The notes: generated by a model from the sequence alone, not told the origin. A DNA stretch of 64,000 nt from Mytilus galloprovincialis (GCF_965363235.1 NC_134838.1:12308441-12372440); one strand, 5' to 3'. Counted from the first letter of the stretch, positions 48,254-61,859 are shown. Translations and numbers: made by a program.

Positions 48254-50323
48254 TAATAAATGAATCAAAAATCATTTTATTTAATATTCATTTTACATTT
48301 TATTTTCAAAAATCATTTGATTAAAAAAAGTTTGTGTTGAAGTATCATGGTATATTTGTATATTTTGTTGCTTGTTGAGGAATGCTTCATAATAGATACA
48401 AAAATAATGAACAATTTTGCACAAATGAAATAGCGTTTTAACTTTTTTTTTTAAGTAATGATATACTTAAGTGTTTAATTTTAGAAATTTAGTCTATTTA
48501 TTATTATAATTTAAGATTTATTTCAACACAATTTTGCTAGTATCAAGGGTTCTATTTGACAATGTTTGTCTTTTTAGAATTTTTTTTAAAATTCCATTTT
48601 TACTACAACACAGTTTTGCAAATACTTTATTTTTGTTTCTGAATTTTTAAAAAGTAATATTTAATGCTTAAATATACTGACTGTATTTTACATTTAATTA
48701 ATTAATAATTGTTATAACAACACCTATTGTATTTTGTTTGTAGGCATAGGTTGAATATATTTTTATCAAATGTTGGCATAGGTTGAAGACACCATTAATT
48801 TCATGCAATGCTTGTAAAACCTTTAATTTTGAGGCTTTCAATATAAAATCAATTGTCAGTAAAGCAGGAGAGACATTTCAGTGTGTGCACTCTTGTAGTG
48901 TTTTAGTATATAATCACAAACAATATCAGATAGGTAGAAACTATTTAAAAAAGCTTAAATTACCAGCAATGTAAGATCTACAAAAATGTCGATTCAACCT
49001 AAACAAATGGGTGACTGCTTGAAACAAATTATTAGTCTTACATGGCGTTTTTTTATTACTTTTTTCAATGTTCATTAACATTAGGGTACCTTGTTATCTT
49101 TGTGCTATTTTTAATTAGTTGACAAAAATGGCCACCATGAATAAAAATAGAACAAAAGAGTAAACTGTATTTTCAAATCTTGATAGATGTAATATTGTTA
49201 ATCCATGGAATATTTATCGTATACTTTTAAATGCATATATAGTTATACAAAATAACAGGAATTTATTCTTGCATTCCAAATAGATGGGTCTTAAATTCAG
49301 CAAGAAACTCCCGTACCCGGAGGAGTGCTTCAGCTGGTCCCTAAACAAACATGTATACATACTAGTTCAGTGATAATGGACGTCATACTTAACTCCGAAA
49401 TATGCACATGAAAACTAAAATTAAAAATCAAACAAGACTTACAAAAGCCAGAGGCTCCTGACTTGGGACAGGCGCAAAAATACGGCGGGGTTAAACATGT
49501 ATTTTGAGATCTCAACCCTCCCCTATACCTCTAGCAAATGTAGAAAAAAAAACCGCACACTAAAACTCAGTTCATAGAAGTCCGATTCTGTAAACAAAAG
49601 AAACTAAACAAAATGACAATGCTACATAAATTATAAACAAAGGACTACTAGTTACTGACATGCCAGCTCCAGACCCAAATTAAACTGATCGAAAGATTAT
49701 GTCTTCATCATATGAATATCAAGTACAATCCCTTCCGTTAGAGGTTTATACATGTAGTATTATACCTACATGTGCTAATATCAATTTATGGATTTTTTAA
49801 CATATTCTTTTGAACAAATTTCAACAACTATAGTGGACTTAAGAAACCTATTTGTCTTGATTGGTGTGACTATTTCTGTATTTCAGTTGTAGTAACATGT
49901 ACACTATCAAATATGATTAAAAAAAATTTCCTCCCTATGCTAGTCAATACAGGCTGCACAAACCTTTATATCTGACATCATTTTGAAATATTCTTTTACA
50001 TAAATTGTAAACTAAAATCCCACTTGTTTAAATATAGAAAAGTAATTGTCAATATTCGACTACATTGTTATATCGAACTGATGAATTGAAACATTGCAAA
50101 ATTCAAAAATTTATTGAATATTTATGTAAATATTTACATATCTGTTTGAGTATTTAAATGTAAATTGACATTTTCCGTTTTGAAATTGTATAACTTAACA
50201 ACGGCTATTGAACCATAACCAGTGTAACGCTCTATCGATTTTTTTTATGACAAGGTAGTACAATAAGTTCTATGCATGTGACATATCATGTGATTTTGTT
50301 TCATACAGCATTAAATTGTAAAC
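48254..50323. other. Intergenic region upstream of fucosidase 2
   Basis: AT-rich. Holds an inverted terminus of the ACAAGAGTGCACAC family (about 48868-48902) and a CTAGTTCAGTGATAATGGAC repeat copy (49340-49480). No exon was found. The fucosidase 2 promoter should be in the last few hundred bases; no clear core element was seen. Confidence 0.5.
49340..49480 (+). repeat. Dispersed repeat (CTAGTTCAGTGATAATGGAC family), copy 2
   Basis: CTAGTTCAGTGATAATGGAC, AAACTAAAATTAAAAATCA, CAAGACTTACAAAAGCCAGA in the same order as 8420-8630. It continues with GGCGGGGTTAAACATGT. Confidence 0.6.
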
Positions 50324-53300
50324 ATGGCGAAGCAGTGCGTGTTGATACTAATTTGTTGCATAGGGTTACAGTACAGTTATGCCAAATATACTCCTGATTG
50401 GGCTTCTTTGGATACAAGGCCGTTACCAAAATGGTATGACGAAGCCAAATTTGGAATTTTTGTTCATTGGGGAGTATTTTCTGTTCCAAGTTTCCATTCA
50501 GAATGGTTCTGGCCATTATGGAAGTCAAAGCACCCACCTCAAGATATTGTAGACTTCATGAAAAGGAATTACCCTCCTGATTTTACCTATGCTGACTTTG
50601 CTAAAGATTTTACAGCAGAATTCTTCAATCCAGATGAATGGGCAGATATATTTAAAGCTTCGGGAGCAGGGTGAGAATGATTTATATATAAGGCTTGTTG
50701 CAATTTTCGTTATTAATTGTTAAACGGTGACGATTTTGTTTTAAATTGGGTTGTATGGTTTCTCTTGCACAATGACGACATGAATCTTTTATTAGTAGAT
50801 CTACTGTGTATGTTATATGGTTTGCTACGGACCCAGTGCGAATCAAAAAGTGACGAGACCAAGGGCAAGGGCCATAAAAGAATATCATTGCACAAGCATC
50901 TGCTTGTGACGTTTGTATACAAAAGCTTTTGAAGGTGCTGTAATTGATTTATAAGACCCGAAAACGTTGTTTTTATTTTATCTAGCCTTTTTATATAGAT
51001 TAGACTGTTGTTTTTCCCGTTTCAATGGTTTTACCCTAGTAATTTTTGGAGCCCTCTATAGCTTGCTGATCGGTGTGAGCCAAGGCTCCGTGTTGAAGGC
51101 CGTGCCTTGACCTATAATGGTTTACTTTTATAAATTGTTACTTGGATGGAGAGTTGTCTCATGCATTGGCACTCATACCACATCTTTCTATATCTATTCA
51201 ATAACTGCAAGTACTCTTAGATCGGTATTTTTTGTCTTTTTTCTTTTCATAAGTAATTCTATTTGTGCGTAGTATCCTTCTGATGAGTCAGGTTATATAA
51301 AAACAGATTTGTACAGATTGAATGATTTTGTGCTTTGTCCCAGATTATTGCGGGGGTTATGCGTTCCCAAACATGTTAACCCAGACTTTTTTTTTCGGGA
51401 AGTGGGGAGATCTTCTATTGATGTCTTTTACTTTTGTAAACTTGTTTTTCAAAGCCTATATCTTATAAAGGGAGAATTATCACTAAAGTTGATACAATTG
51501 GTTATTACTGTATTGTCTAAATTCAAATTATAAATTGTAATATATTTGCTATGTAATAATACAATCCAGTTTCTATAACTAATTTATTAACAAGTGCATC
51601 GTTTGATGGTCAGACTACAGAATGACAACATGTGTATAAGAACTTCAATTGATCTATTTAATTACATGTTTATTTAAGAATGTGCAGACATGTGAGAGTT
51701 GCTGATCTGTCAATTATAATTACTGTAACAGTTGATACGGTAATAAAGTGAGGTGAACTTTATAACATAAATTTCTTGTTTTTTTTTTTAAATATTTTCA
51801 GATATGTAGTTCTGACCAGTAAACATGGTGAAGGATTCCCAAACTGGCCATCGTCTCATTCTTTTAACTGGAATGCAAAAGCAGTAGGACCAAACCGAGA
51901 TCTTGTTGGTGGGTAAACATTGTTTTTATTGTAATTTGTATAATCAGAAAACGGTCTTTTTGTTTTCCGACGAATATCTACCCCAAAGTCTGGGTATTCC
52001 ATATTTAAGTATCTTTAAATTACTGTTTTTAGGTTTTGAGTCGAGGATATAATTGACAGTGTCGTTGGCGTTTGTTTTTGTAGAAGTTCAGTGTTCATGC
52101 TGTGCCATTTCTTTCCTTTAATAATTGACGCGTTTCCTTTTGTTTTGGTTTGTGACCCGTTTTTTGTTTTTGTTTACTAGTAATCGATTTATGACTATTG
52201 AGCAGCGGTAAACTTCTGTTGCCCTTATTTGATCTAAGACGACTTCTAATTTCAAATTTTAACAAAACATGCAATTGAACCCTTGCAATCCTTTATCAGA
52301 TTGTCTTCAGAAGCAACACATAGCACTGAATAACTTTCTGGTTTAATGGGTTATTGTGAAGTAGTTGATAAATGTAATGACAATATCATATGATATTATA
52401 ATCTTAAATTTTTGAATTAAGACTTCCGTTTTGTTTCATTAAAAGGGTGGCCAACGCAGATACAAGTATCTTGTTTCTAGGGTAGGGGATACATCGTACT
52501 TTGTAAAATTTCGTTCTGATTCAATCAAAAAGTTCTCGGAAACGGTTTATTAAGATGTATAATTTCTTGATTGACAACACTTAGGTTACTTTTGGAAGAT
52601 ATATACATTTTTTTTTAAAATACGGCAATACCATGGTAGTCAACTACGCTCATCTTCTTGCCAATTTGTCCCTTAATTCATTCACGTGAGGCTGGCTCAA
52701 AACAGAAACTTCTTAGGAAGAAAGAAAGAAAGTTAGCAGTATTCCGTAACTTCACTTTCCGCTATATAGTGACTATGTTGATTCCATCTATCCCATCATA
52801 CTTGTGATAACAAATACAAAAAATACAGTAAATTCTTCCCCATATCTTCACTAACATCCAGACATTGCCAATGAGGGTCGGTTGGAAACAATACTTTGTA
52901 GTATTTGAAGTATTTGATTTGAGCTTCCAAATTGTGATTGTCCATTTCTATGTGCATCATTCAATCAACGCCTAAATACTGAGTATATATTTCCCAGTTG
53001 ATACGATATTTAGGGGCTTGTGTTTCCTATCATGATTTCCTTGTTATTTTTTTTTTGTGTTCACTAGGAAGGTATTTAAAAAGAGTTCAAAGTGGTGAAA
53101 TTGAAATCACCTTGTCGTAACTATAACGGACACAATAACGAGTTGGTTGACCGTTATGCAATATCTGTTGCACAGATAACGACGGATATGTTCCAACTTT
53201 TGGAACTACATACCCATCCTTTTTTTCATAGAATGGGACCTACTGAGATGAACTTGCATCGGTGTTGCACTTGCACGAGCAACACGACGGTCGCACCACG

Positions 53301-56300
53301 TGAAGCACAATCCACTTGCCTTCCCGGAGCACCTGAAATCACTCCCAGTTTGTGTTAGGGTTAGTGTTGATCAGTGATGCATTTTGATGGTTTGCGTTTG
53401 TCCAAGGTCGTTTGCCATTAGAGTTGCATTTGCATTGCCGTCTTCTCTGATATGTTTATTATCATATGATGGTTAGCTATTACTGAATGTTTGTTATTGA
53501 TTTGATCAGTGACTGATTTGTTGCAAGCAATATGTCCGACGAGGAAGATGTTCACTCTTGTTGGTGATTCCTGTTTATAAGTTATTGAATATGACTTTGT
53601 CTTATAGTTGTATTTTCATCCATTTAATCCTGCATTTTGTTACACAATTCTGGGTTTTCTACTGCTATAATATCTTTGTGTATAATGCCCATACTACTAA
53701 GAGATTCTGGCATTGTATTTTCTATTCTTCTAGAGAACGTATATAACGTTACTAACAATATACATCAATTTGTTCCATACTGATTACGAAATTCTAGATT
53801 TTTACTAGTTTGTTTTCTGTATGTATACGTTTGAAACTTTGTTGGTCTCATGTACATATGATTATGAGTCTAGAGATGTAAACCCCAGTGTTGAATATAT
53901 AAACTCCAGCCTTAGAAATTTAGAGCTTAACTCTGCCATAAGAATTATGTTTGAAGTCTCTTTATTTGTTTTTAGGCGATCTGGCTGCAGCAATACGAAA
54001 CAGAACGGATATAAAATTTGGAACATACTACTGTCTTTCAGAATGGCTTAATCCACTCTATCTCAAAGATAAGGCATCAAACTTCACAACCCAGAACTAT
54101 GTTAAGGTAAAGCATTATGTCCAGTATTGTTTTGGGATAAAACTGTTTCATATAATACTTATTGCAGTAAAATACGCGTTTTATATATGAAAGTTCATAC
54201 TAAGTATAACATTTACATATCCCCGAGTGCAAACAAAGCATCTTGATTGCTAAACCAAACAATGTTGAATTTCGAACATCAAGCTTTCCATCGCAATAAG
54301 TCTGAACTTGGTATCATAATAATGGTTCGATAACAATCAAGCAAAATGTAAAATAAAAAATACTGATTTGCTCGGAAAATCCAAAAAGGAAATTCACTTA
54401 TCAAATGGGAAAATCAAATGCTCAAACACACCAAACGAATGGATAGCAACTGTCATATTCCTGACTTGGTACAGACATTTTCTAATGTAGAAACAACATA
54501 CTACAAAGATATAGGAAGATGTGGTGTGAGTGCCAATGAGACAACTCACCATCCAAATAAAAGTTTATAAAAGTAAACCATTATAGGTCAATGTACGACA
54601 TTCAACACGGAGCCTTGGCTCACACCGAACAATAAGCTATAAAGGGCCCCAAAATTACATGTCCACCATTCTTTTTATTACTTTAAATTAGGAATTTATT
54701 TACGAAATAGTTGTTGTATCAAAATAATATGCAATGTTCTTTTAGACAAAAACCATGCCAGACCTGTATGAACTAGTCAGTAATTATAAACCAGACATTG
54801 TATGGGCTGATATGGTTGATGATATGGGACCTTCCTCATACTGGACTGCTAAAGAATTTCTTGCTTGGTTGTTCAATGAAAGGTAATTGCTAATCATTTC
54901 ATATACCCTTACTTCCGATTGGTTGGTACCTTTTTTACACTTGTTTTCTTTTGCACTCTGGTTATTACTGTTTTCACTCTGGTTATTAAAATTTATTGTG
55001 GAAATTATTTTATACTGTATATGCTTTTTATATATGCAACGATACAATTCAAGCCATACTAATATGTATAATATTTTTGTACATAAGACAGAATATATCT
55101 GTAGTATCATAATCAGTATTTGAGACAGAGTTACAAAACCTTTATAGTCTGAAGTTGTATATATTTTGGCAGTTATGTTTTCTCTACTTTGTCTTCATAA
55201 AAAAAGACACAAAAAGACAATCATGTCCACTTGTATACTTTTAAACCGACATATTGTGCTTCTTAGCAATCAACACATTATTACTTCAATTGCTCTCATT
55301 CAGCTGCAAAACCCATACAGAGGAGGTGTAGTGTGGCTGTGCAGGATGTTTTAATTGTAGTGAAGGCTATGGAAAATTTATTCTTTAAAATGACACATAG
55401 ACAGCTCAATCCGCCTCGATACGTTGGTACGCTACGTTGTGTGTTGTATGCTATGTTTACTTTTTTGGTAAAACCTAAGTATTGTCTGGTGTTTCGCGAT
55501 GAGAAGATCTTACTTTGACCTATTATATCATTGCAATCTAAACAAAATATCAGACTACCTGAATGATGAGTTGTTCGTTGGTTTATGGAGAAAAAAGTAA
55601 AATCACAAAAATACTGAACTCAGAGGAAAATCAATTTGAAAAGTCCATAATCACATGGCAAAATCAAAAAACAAAACGCATCAAAAACGAATGGACAAGA
55701 ACTGTCATATTCCTGACTTGGTACAGGCATTTTCAAATGTAGAAAATGGTGGATTAAACCTGGTTCTATAGCGCTAACCCTCTCACTTTAATAACAGTCT
55801 CATCAAATTCCGCTACATTTACATGATGCGTTAAATAAACAGTCACAATTAATAAAATAGTCAAAATATGGGTACATCAGTCATCATCGTATAACAACTT
55901 AACAGGACACAAAAACATCTACTATCTACGAACACATGGATTGATTTGAGTGTCTGACGTCAGAAAAATTATATACGTCACATAAATTTGTCGTTCAATG
56001 TGCATACAATAGTTATCAAAAGTACCAGGATTATAAACAATTTTAAAATTTACATAGGCAATGTACGCATACAGGGTTAAAAAATCCAAAAGTATGTAAG
56101 AATAAATTACAGAAATAGACCAGATTCAAACCAGTCCAAAAGTTATACATAGAATTTATGAGAATCCAAAACTTTTAAAAGGGAACAATTTAACAGGACA
56201 CAAAAATATGAGAATCCAAAACTTTTAAAAGAAACAATTTAACAGGACACAAAAACATCTACTGTCTAAGAACACATGGATTGATTTGAGTGTCTGACGT

Positions 56301-59300
56301 CAGAAAAATTATATACGTCACATAAATTTGTCGTTCAATGTGAATACAAACACTTTTAAAATTTTCATAGGCAATGTACGCATACAGGGTTAAAAAATCA
56401 AAAGTATGCAAGAATAAATTACAGAAATAGACCGAGATTCAAACTAGTCCAAAAGTTATACATAGAATTTATGAGAATCCAAAAATTGTTAATTCCACTA
56501 CGCCATTGATTGATTTTGACGTTTGTGCTTCAACATATATAGTAATTCATAATAGAAATATATCATAATGACATATGACATATTATAGACAAATATCATA
56601 CTGACGGGATCTTTTAAAGTACAGAGTCACGTTATAAGCACAAAAGAAATACAAAGAGTCACATATACAAAACAAATCACCAAAAAATGAAAGCCAATAC
56701 AAACACATTGACGAGATGTATAAGTACCGAGCCACGTAAAACGGATATCACTTAAAACCATTCAACAGTAAAAGTAATCTTAATAATAGAACAAAAACAA
56801 ATAAAAGAACAATAAAACATGTTGTTAAGATGATACACAACATCAGTACGCAAAATCTATACATCAAGACCATCGTGTATTATTTGAGAAGTTGATACGG
56901 AATATTTATCAACAAGGTCTTGGTACCTTCCGATGAACTTTTTTAGAAAAAGGACGAGACGTTCTTTGACATACCCCTGGTTCATCAACTTTCTACTCAG
57001 ACACTGATGACGTTTTACAAAGTCTGAGTAGGAGCTGCAAGCTCTTGAATATCGAATAAGTTGAGAAATATATATCCCATACGCAGGTGAAGTTGGTATA
57101 TTGCTACTAAGGTGGGGGAAATTTATAATTTCGAAATTAAAATCGTCTCGTTTGTCATAGATTCCTGTTATACTATTTCTACTCTTTTACTTACAGTCCA
57201 GTAAAGGATACTGTTGTAACAAATGACCGATGGGGCCCAGATTGTAAATGCAAACATGGTAGCTACAAGACATGTACAGATAAATTCAATCCAGGTTAGT
57301 ATTTACTTATATATGGTAAAAGTGGTTTTGATAGATGACATTAATTGTCAATTGATAACCAAATGTCATAATAAGTGTCTTATCCCCCTGATTGTATTTT
57401 ACCAGCAGCTGTTGTTTAAATGGTACTAACATCGACTGTAATTGTAACTTTGCAATTTTTCTTTGGGTTGTTGCATCGATTATAAAATATATAGATAATA
57501 TTGCTGCTTCAACTTGAAGTCCTTTCAAGCCAGGTAAATGGTATGTCTAGACATACGACAGAGCTTTTCATCTTATTATCTTTAGTATATGGAGGTACTT
57601 TGCATGTAATCATACTTGCCAGCTGTATTCGATAACTGATCTGAAGGGAAAGTAGTATAGTTTTAGTAGTTTATGTGGTTTCATCTTACTAACACTATAT
57701 AGTTAAGAATAACTAAATATTAAGCAGCGTATTCATATTTGATGATTCCTGTCATTTTACGATAATCTTTAAAATTTTAGGTGTTTTACAGAAATTCAAA
57801 TGGGAAAATTGTATGACAATAGACAAGGGATCATGGGGATACCGCAGAAATGCTAACCTCGAAGCCTATCTGACTATTCATCAAATCATTTCAACATTTG
57901 CATCGACAATCAGGCAAGTAACCAACGGCTATACAGAGGTTATGCCCTTTTTCTAATGCCCCTTTTCTAATGCTCTTTTCTAATGCCCTTTGCCTTTTAC
58001 AAAATAGTAGCCATTATTGAAGATGCAGGTGAGAAACATATGTTCTTTAGAGCCTCTAGTTTTATTGTGTCAGTATGAAACTTGATATAATGTTACATTA
58101 AAATATACAGATGTGTATTCTGTAAAGATGCTATAGTCTTTTTAGTTTTTCCAGAGACATGCCTTTATGAGCGTAGAACATTTCTGCCAAAGAACCCCTC
58201 TACCTTGTCATCACAACTCATCTTAAATAGTTTTTAATATCAAAATGAGGTTTAGTACATTGTTATATCATGATATGCAGATGAGGAACATGTTCCTCTT
58301 CATTAGTTTTAATAAATGATTAATTCTCTTTAACAAAGAAATCTTGATCTTGCCCAGCACCGACCTTGTCATTTTAACTCCTACATGTCTAACCCTTATT
58401 CCCCAAAAATGGCCAATTGAACTCAAACAAATGTTGGCCCTGTCCAGTTCCAAACCAGTCATCGCAGCTATTTAAAAATTATTCATTATAACTATATAAA
58501 AACATCTGATGTTACGTTAATCTCTCATAATAATATTTAGGAAGTAATTCTCTATATGAAAATAATATTCTTTCTTTTTATATAAGTTGTGGTGGTAACA
58601 TGCTGATGAATGTAGGACCAACCAAATACGGCAAAATCATGCCAATATTTGAAGAAAGACTTCGTCAGTTTGGTCAATGGTTGAAGGTCAATGGAGAGGG
58701 AGTTTACAGTACGGTTCCATGGAGTCACCAGAATGATACAGTCACTAAATATACATGGTATAACAATCAATTAGTTACATCACATGAAAGTGAAGAAGGA
58801 ATACAAAGAGAGAAAAAATAAGGAATCGAATGGTTATTCAAATACAGTAAATTAAATACACGTTTGTAAGACATATTGACCTCGCTTTTTTCAATAAATC
58901 TCTGGTTTGTGTCCATTAGTTTAAACATATTTTATTTGCCTAAATGTGCAAAAGGGATGAGACACATTGTTCTGGCACCCAAATTATTGAACACAATTGT
59001 AGAAATTTAATTTAAAATAATAAAATCACAATTGAATAATAGTAATTGCATGCTAAAGAAATAGTTAAATACTAGTAAAAGAATAAATAGTTATCTCTTT
59101 CTAAGCTCTCTAATTGAATAAATCTATAAAATGATATTCTGTTTACAGGTATACAAAACGACAAACGGAGAAGGAAGGAACTGTGGTGTATGTATTTCTC
59201 CTTTCATGGCCTGCAGACACAGTTTTCAAATTAGGAGCACCAATCCCATCACAGCAGACAGAAGTCAGCATGCTCGGTTACCCAGATAAATTTGATTGGA

Positions 59301-59410
59301 AAGCTGGCCCAGGAGGCCAAAGGATTTATATCACTATACCAATTATACCATGGAACAAACTACCATGTGAATGGGCATGGGTACTTAGACTAACGCATAT
59401 ATCAAATTAG
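50324..59410 (+). CDS. Alpha-L-fucosidase-like GH29 protein 2, complete, eight exons, active-site variant
   Basis: Exons: 50324-50670, 51802-51908, 53976-54106, 54746-54882, 57197-57294, 57781-57913, 58587-58757, 59149-59410, giving 461 aa. Every intron position and phase equals fucosidase 1; exons 2, 3, 5, 6 and 7 have the same lengths. Intron 6 has a GC donor (AG/GCAAGT). Signal peptide: residues 1-20. Conserved: [25 protein letters not shown] (acid/base candidate Glu282), [18 protein letters not shown]. Changed against fucosidase 1 and human FUCA1: KHHEGF to KHGEGF (Gly125), GLYHSL to GTYYCL (168-172), and WSDG to WADMVDD (215-221, two residues longer); the nucleophile position Asp217 stays. 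The fold is secure. Whether it still cleaves fucose, has another substrate, or is lectin-like is open. A tandem paralogue of 27537-38873, with a broken third copy downstream. Confidence 0.93.
50996..51200 (-). repeat. CCAATGAGACAACT repeat family, reverse copy
   Basis: Contains GTTTTACCCTAGTAATTTTTGG, split as GTTTTACC and AATTTTTGGAGCCC, then GGTGTGAGCCAAGGCTCCGT, CCTATAATGGTTTACTTTTA, GGAGAGTTGTCTCAT and CACTCATACCACATCTT. Fullest copy in the window, in fucosidase 2 intron 1. Confidence 0.75.
53085..53400 (+). repeat. Dispersed repeat with GTTGGTTGACCGTTATG block
   Basis: CACGAGTTGGTTGACCGTTATG-type block, split here as ACGAGTTGGTTGACC and GTTATGCAATATC, then CGGATATGTTCC, AGCAACACGACGG and GGAGCACCTGAAATCAC. 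I recognise the order from mussel sequences. Its 3' portion (CCTAGTTTTTGGTGGGGTT) occurs separately at 61480-61650. The 88-codon frame here is not a gene. Confidence 0.55.
54350..54500 (+). repeat. Dispersed repeat (CTGACTTGGTACA family), copy 2
   Basis: AATGGGAAAATCAAATGCTC, CGAATGGATAGCAACTGTCA, TTCCTGACTTGGTACAGACA, TCTAATGTAGAAA. Same order as 9095-9305. In fucosidase 2 intron 3. Confidence 0.65.
54510..54660 (+). repeat. CCAATGAGACAACT repeat family copy
   Basis: ATAGGAAGATGTGGTGTGAG, GCCAATGAGACAACTCACC, AAAAGTAAACCATTATAGG, CACGGAGCCTTGGCTCACAC, AAAGGGCCCCAAAATTAC. It follows the previous repeat directly. Confidence 0.75.
55590..55800 (+). repeat. Dispersed repeat (CTGACTTGGTACA family), copy 3
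   Basis: Longest copy: AAGTCCATAATCACATGGC, AACGAATGGACAAGAACTGT, TTCCTGACTTGGTACAGGC, GGATTAAACCTGGTTCTATA, GCTAACCCTCTCACTT. In fucosidase 2 intron 4. Confidence 0.7.
55895..56490 (+). repeat. Two-unit tandem duplication in fucosidase 2 intron 4
   Basis: AACAGGACACAAAAACATC, GATTGATTTGAGTGTCTGAC, TATACGTCACATAAATTTG, TACGCATACAGGGTTAAAAA and CAAAAGTTATACATAGAATT occur twice in order, near 55905-56175 and 56235-56485. The second unit has a small deletion. High similarity indicates recent duplication. Confidence 0.85.
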
Positions 59411-60105
59411 TCTTTAGTATGTTTAAGCTATCGATATGGATAATCGTGTCACAAATATCAGACTACCTCAGTTTATGAGACAAGTCATTAAATCATGACT
59501 GATAAAAAATAATTTGAAAGATATGAGACACAAATTAACTTATCAATAGAAGAGTACATTATACAACATATTTTCTTTTCAAACTTTGTAGAGGAACGCA
59601 TTTTTATATGACTCTATCATCGGCAGTTTCACAACTGAATTGTACAGATAAATTATGTTGTAGAAACATGTTTGTGTTTGCCATTCAGTTGAGTTCATTG
59701 TCTTGATAATATTAATTTTCATACATTCCTTTGCATGGATTCTTCATTATTGAAAGCAACTCTTTGATCACTGTATAAGAATCTGATCTAAATGAATCTG
59801 ATCATGTGATTTTAATCCCCCTCCTCCGAAAAACTGAAAGTAAAAAGACAGTTTTCTATTAAGTTTGATTAAAGCATGCATTTGAGTTTCAGTTTATATA
59901 TATTTTCATGTGTCTATCTATAACCGTCCATGTATATTTTATCACTTGTATATGTGCTTGAATGTTTTTCAGTAGTGATGAACATGTATGGTCCAAATGT
60001 AATTATTTCTTATGTAGTACCTCTTATATATTTTTTGAATCTGTAATGTTCGTCCCCAGTTAGCATTATTAATTTGTTACTGTAATTTTTCTAATCCTTA
60101 TTTGT

Positions 60106-60111
60106 AATAAA
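60106..60111 (+). terminator. Candidate poly(A) signal of fucosidase 2
   Basis: AATAAA, the clearest downstream signal, about 700 bases past the stop codon, followed by T-rich and GT-rich sequence. A minor alternative could exist nearer. Confidence 0.4.
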
Positions 60112-61859
60112 ATGTCATTTTACGAAATGTTTTAGTGTTTAGTGTTTTTGCCAACTATATCTGAATATTCGTAGATATTTAAAAACTGTATACTGCGAAA
60201 CTGATAAGTTTTGCGAGACAAAAAAGAGTGTAGATCTACAAATATGCTAAAACATGCAATTCATAAATTAATGTAAAAACGTGAAGAATGCATAAATGGT
60301 GTTATTTGTGGCTTTTTATGTTATGCTTAAGGACAAAATTTGATTTCTTAGAAAGATCTAAATGTTTGTTAATGATGCACTTCAATTTCAACTTCATGTG
60401 ACTCTACGGTTGTTGACAAAATAATCGGATTTTATGAATAAAAATGTAATCCGATATCTTATATCCGGATATATATATACCAATTAAATGCGATTTTAAA
60501 GTCAACTTATGAACTAACAACAGAGGGTATTGTACTGGAATATCATTATTATAATTCAGAGTTCATCTTTCGTAGGGAACTATCGAGATTGTATTGTCAG
60601 AATCCTATTATTTATTAAAATGAGTCTGAAATCAAGGTCAGAAAAAAAGCATGGTACTTTGATTTTGCAAATGTACTGAATAAAAAAATGAAAGAAGCTT
60701 AATTGTGTTAGTCAAATCGGAATAGGACGAAATGTGTCAACAACGTAAGCATATCCTGTAATACACAAATTAACATTTTATTAAGATCTTTAAATACAGT
60801 CTGGTCTTCATCGATGAGAACAATGATAGTATACATATCTAAACAAGTACCAGTATCTAGTTATTTCCGGTTATAGTCCTTGATCCTGCCAATACGTATG
60901 AATACACAGAAGACTGCGTATGGTTATTTTACACTTAAACCTTTGGAGGTGTCATCGTTTACAAATAAGTCTGAATAACATGGTCTATTTATTTTTACAG
61001 ACTCAGTCACTCATGTACTTTGTCTTTTTGAGAGTTTTTTTGTGTGCTTAGTATCGATCTGGTAAGACATGCTCTAAAAGTAGATTTTTTAAACGGTGGA
61101 GTTTATGCTGTAACAACAGTTTTCCAGGTTATGGGTTGGTTGAGCGCCTAAACACATGTTAACCTTGAACATTCTTTATTTTCCGGTTCCAAGCCTGTAG
61201 TGTAATGGTTGACGTCAGTCATAATTGTTATCCATAATTCTATTTAGCTTTGAACAGGTCGTATGTTGTATTGCTTCAAATTCAAAGTTAATTATCCAGA
61301 AATGTATATGTGTTCATCCTTGCTATTTTTTCTTTGGTAAAAATTTTAATCGATATCATGTCTTTAATCAAGTCCATTATCTTTCTATGCAGAGTATTGT
61401 ACTCGGTACTCAAAAATATCATATCTATTAGACTTTTCACCGGGTTGTACTTAATAAAGCAACACGTGCTTTATGTGGAGAAGAAAATGCTCCCCATTTC
61501 GGATCACATAAGATGACCCTAGTTTTTGGTGGGGTTGATATTGCATAGGTTTTAGTTTTATAAGTGGTGTTTTGTTTACTGTTTTTTTGCCACGATGCTG
61601 TCTGTTTATTTCGACGAATGAGTTTAAATACCCCTTTGTTATCTTTCGCAGTCTCTTATATAGAGTATTATAAACTATATTTTATGTTGTTAATGTGCAT
61701 TTCTACTTAATTTTACCTTGACTTATGCGCTTTTTGTTATTGTTAATTTTTGGTGGAGGGTATGTATTTTTGTAGTGTTTTCACTTTGCCACCGTGTTTT
61801 TTTTTTCAAAGTCAGTATGATTTTATATAAAGGTCGAATTGGCACTTAATGTTCTTAAA
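60112..61859. other. Spacer between fucosidase 2 and the LINE fragment
   Basis: No gene was seen. 61480-61650 carries the 3' part of the dispersed repeat also found at 53085-53400 (CCTAGTTTTTGGTGGGGTTG). The rest is unremarkable AT-rich sequence. Confidence 0.5.

Noticed and set aside
50301-50537. 78-codon minus-strand frame over the fucosidase 2 start
   Set aside because: Antisense to exon 1; no similarity of its own.
53092-53358. 88-codon open frame in fucosidase 2 intron 2
   Set aside because: Overlaps a dispersed repeat; its Cys/Thr-rich look has no family match and no start context.
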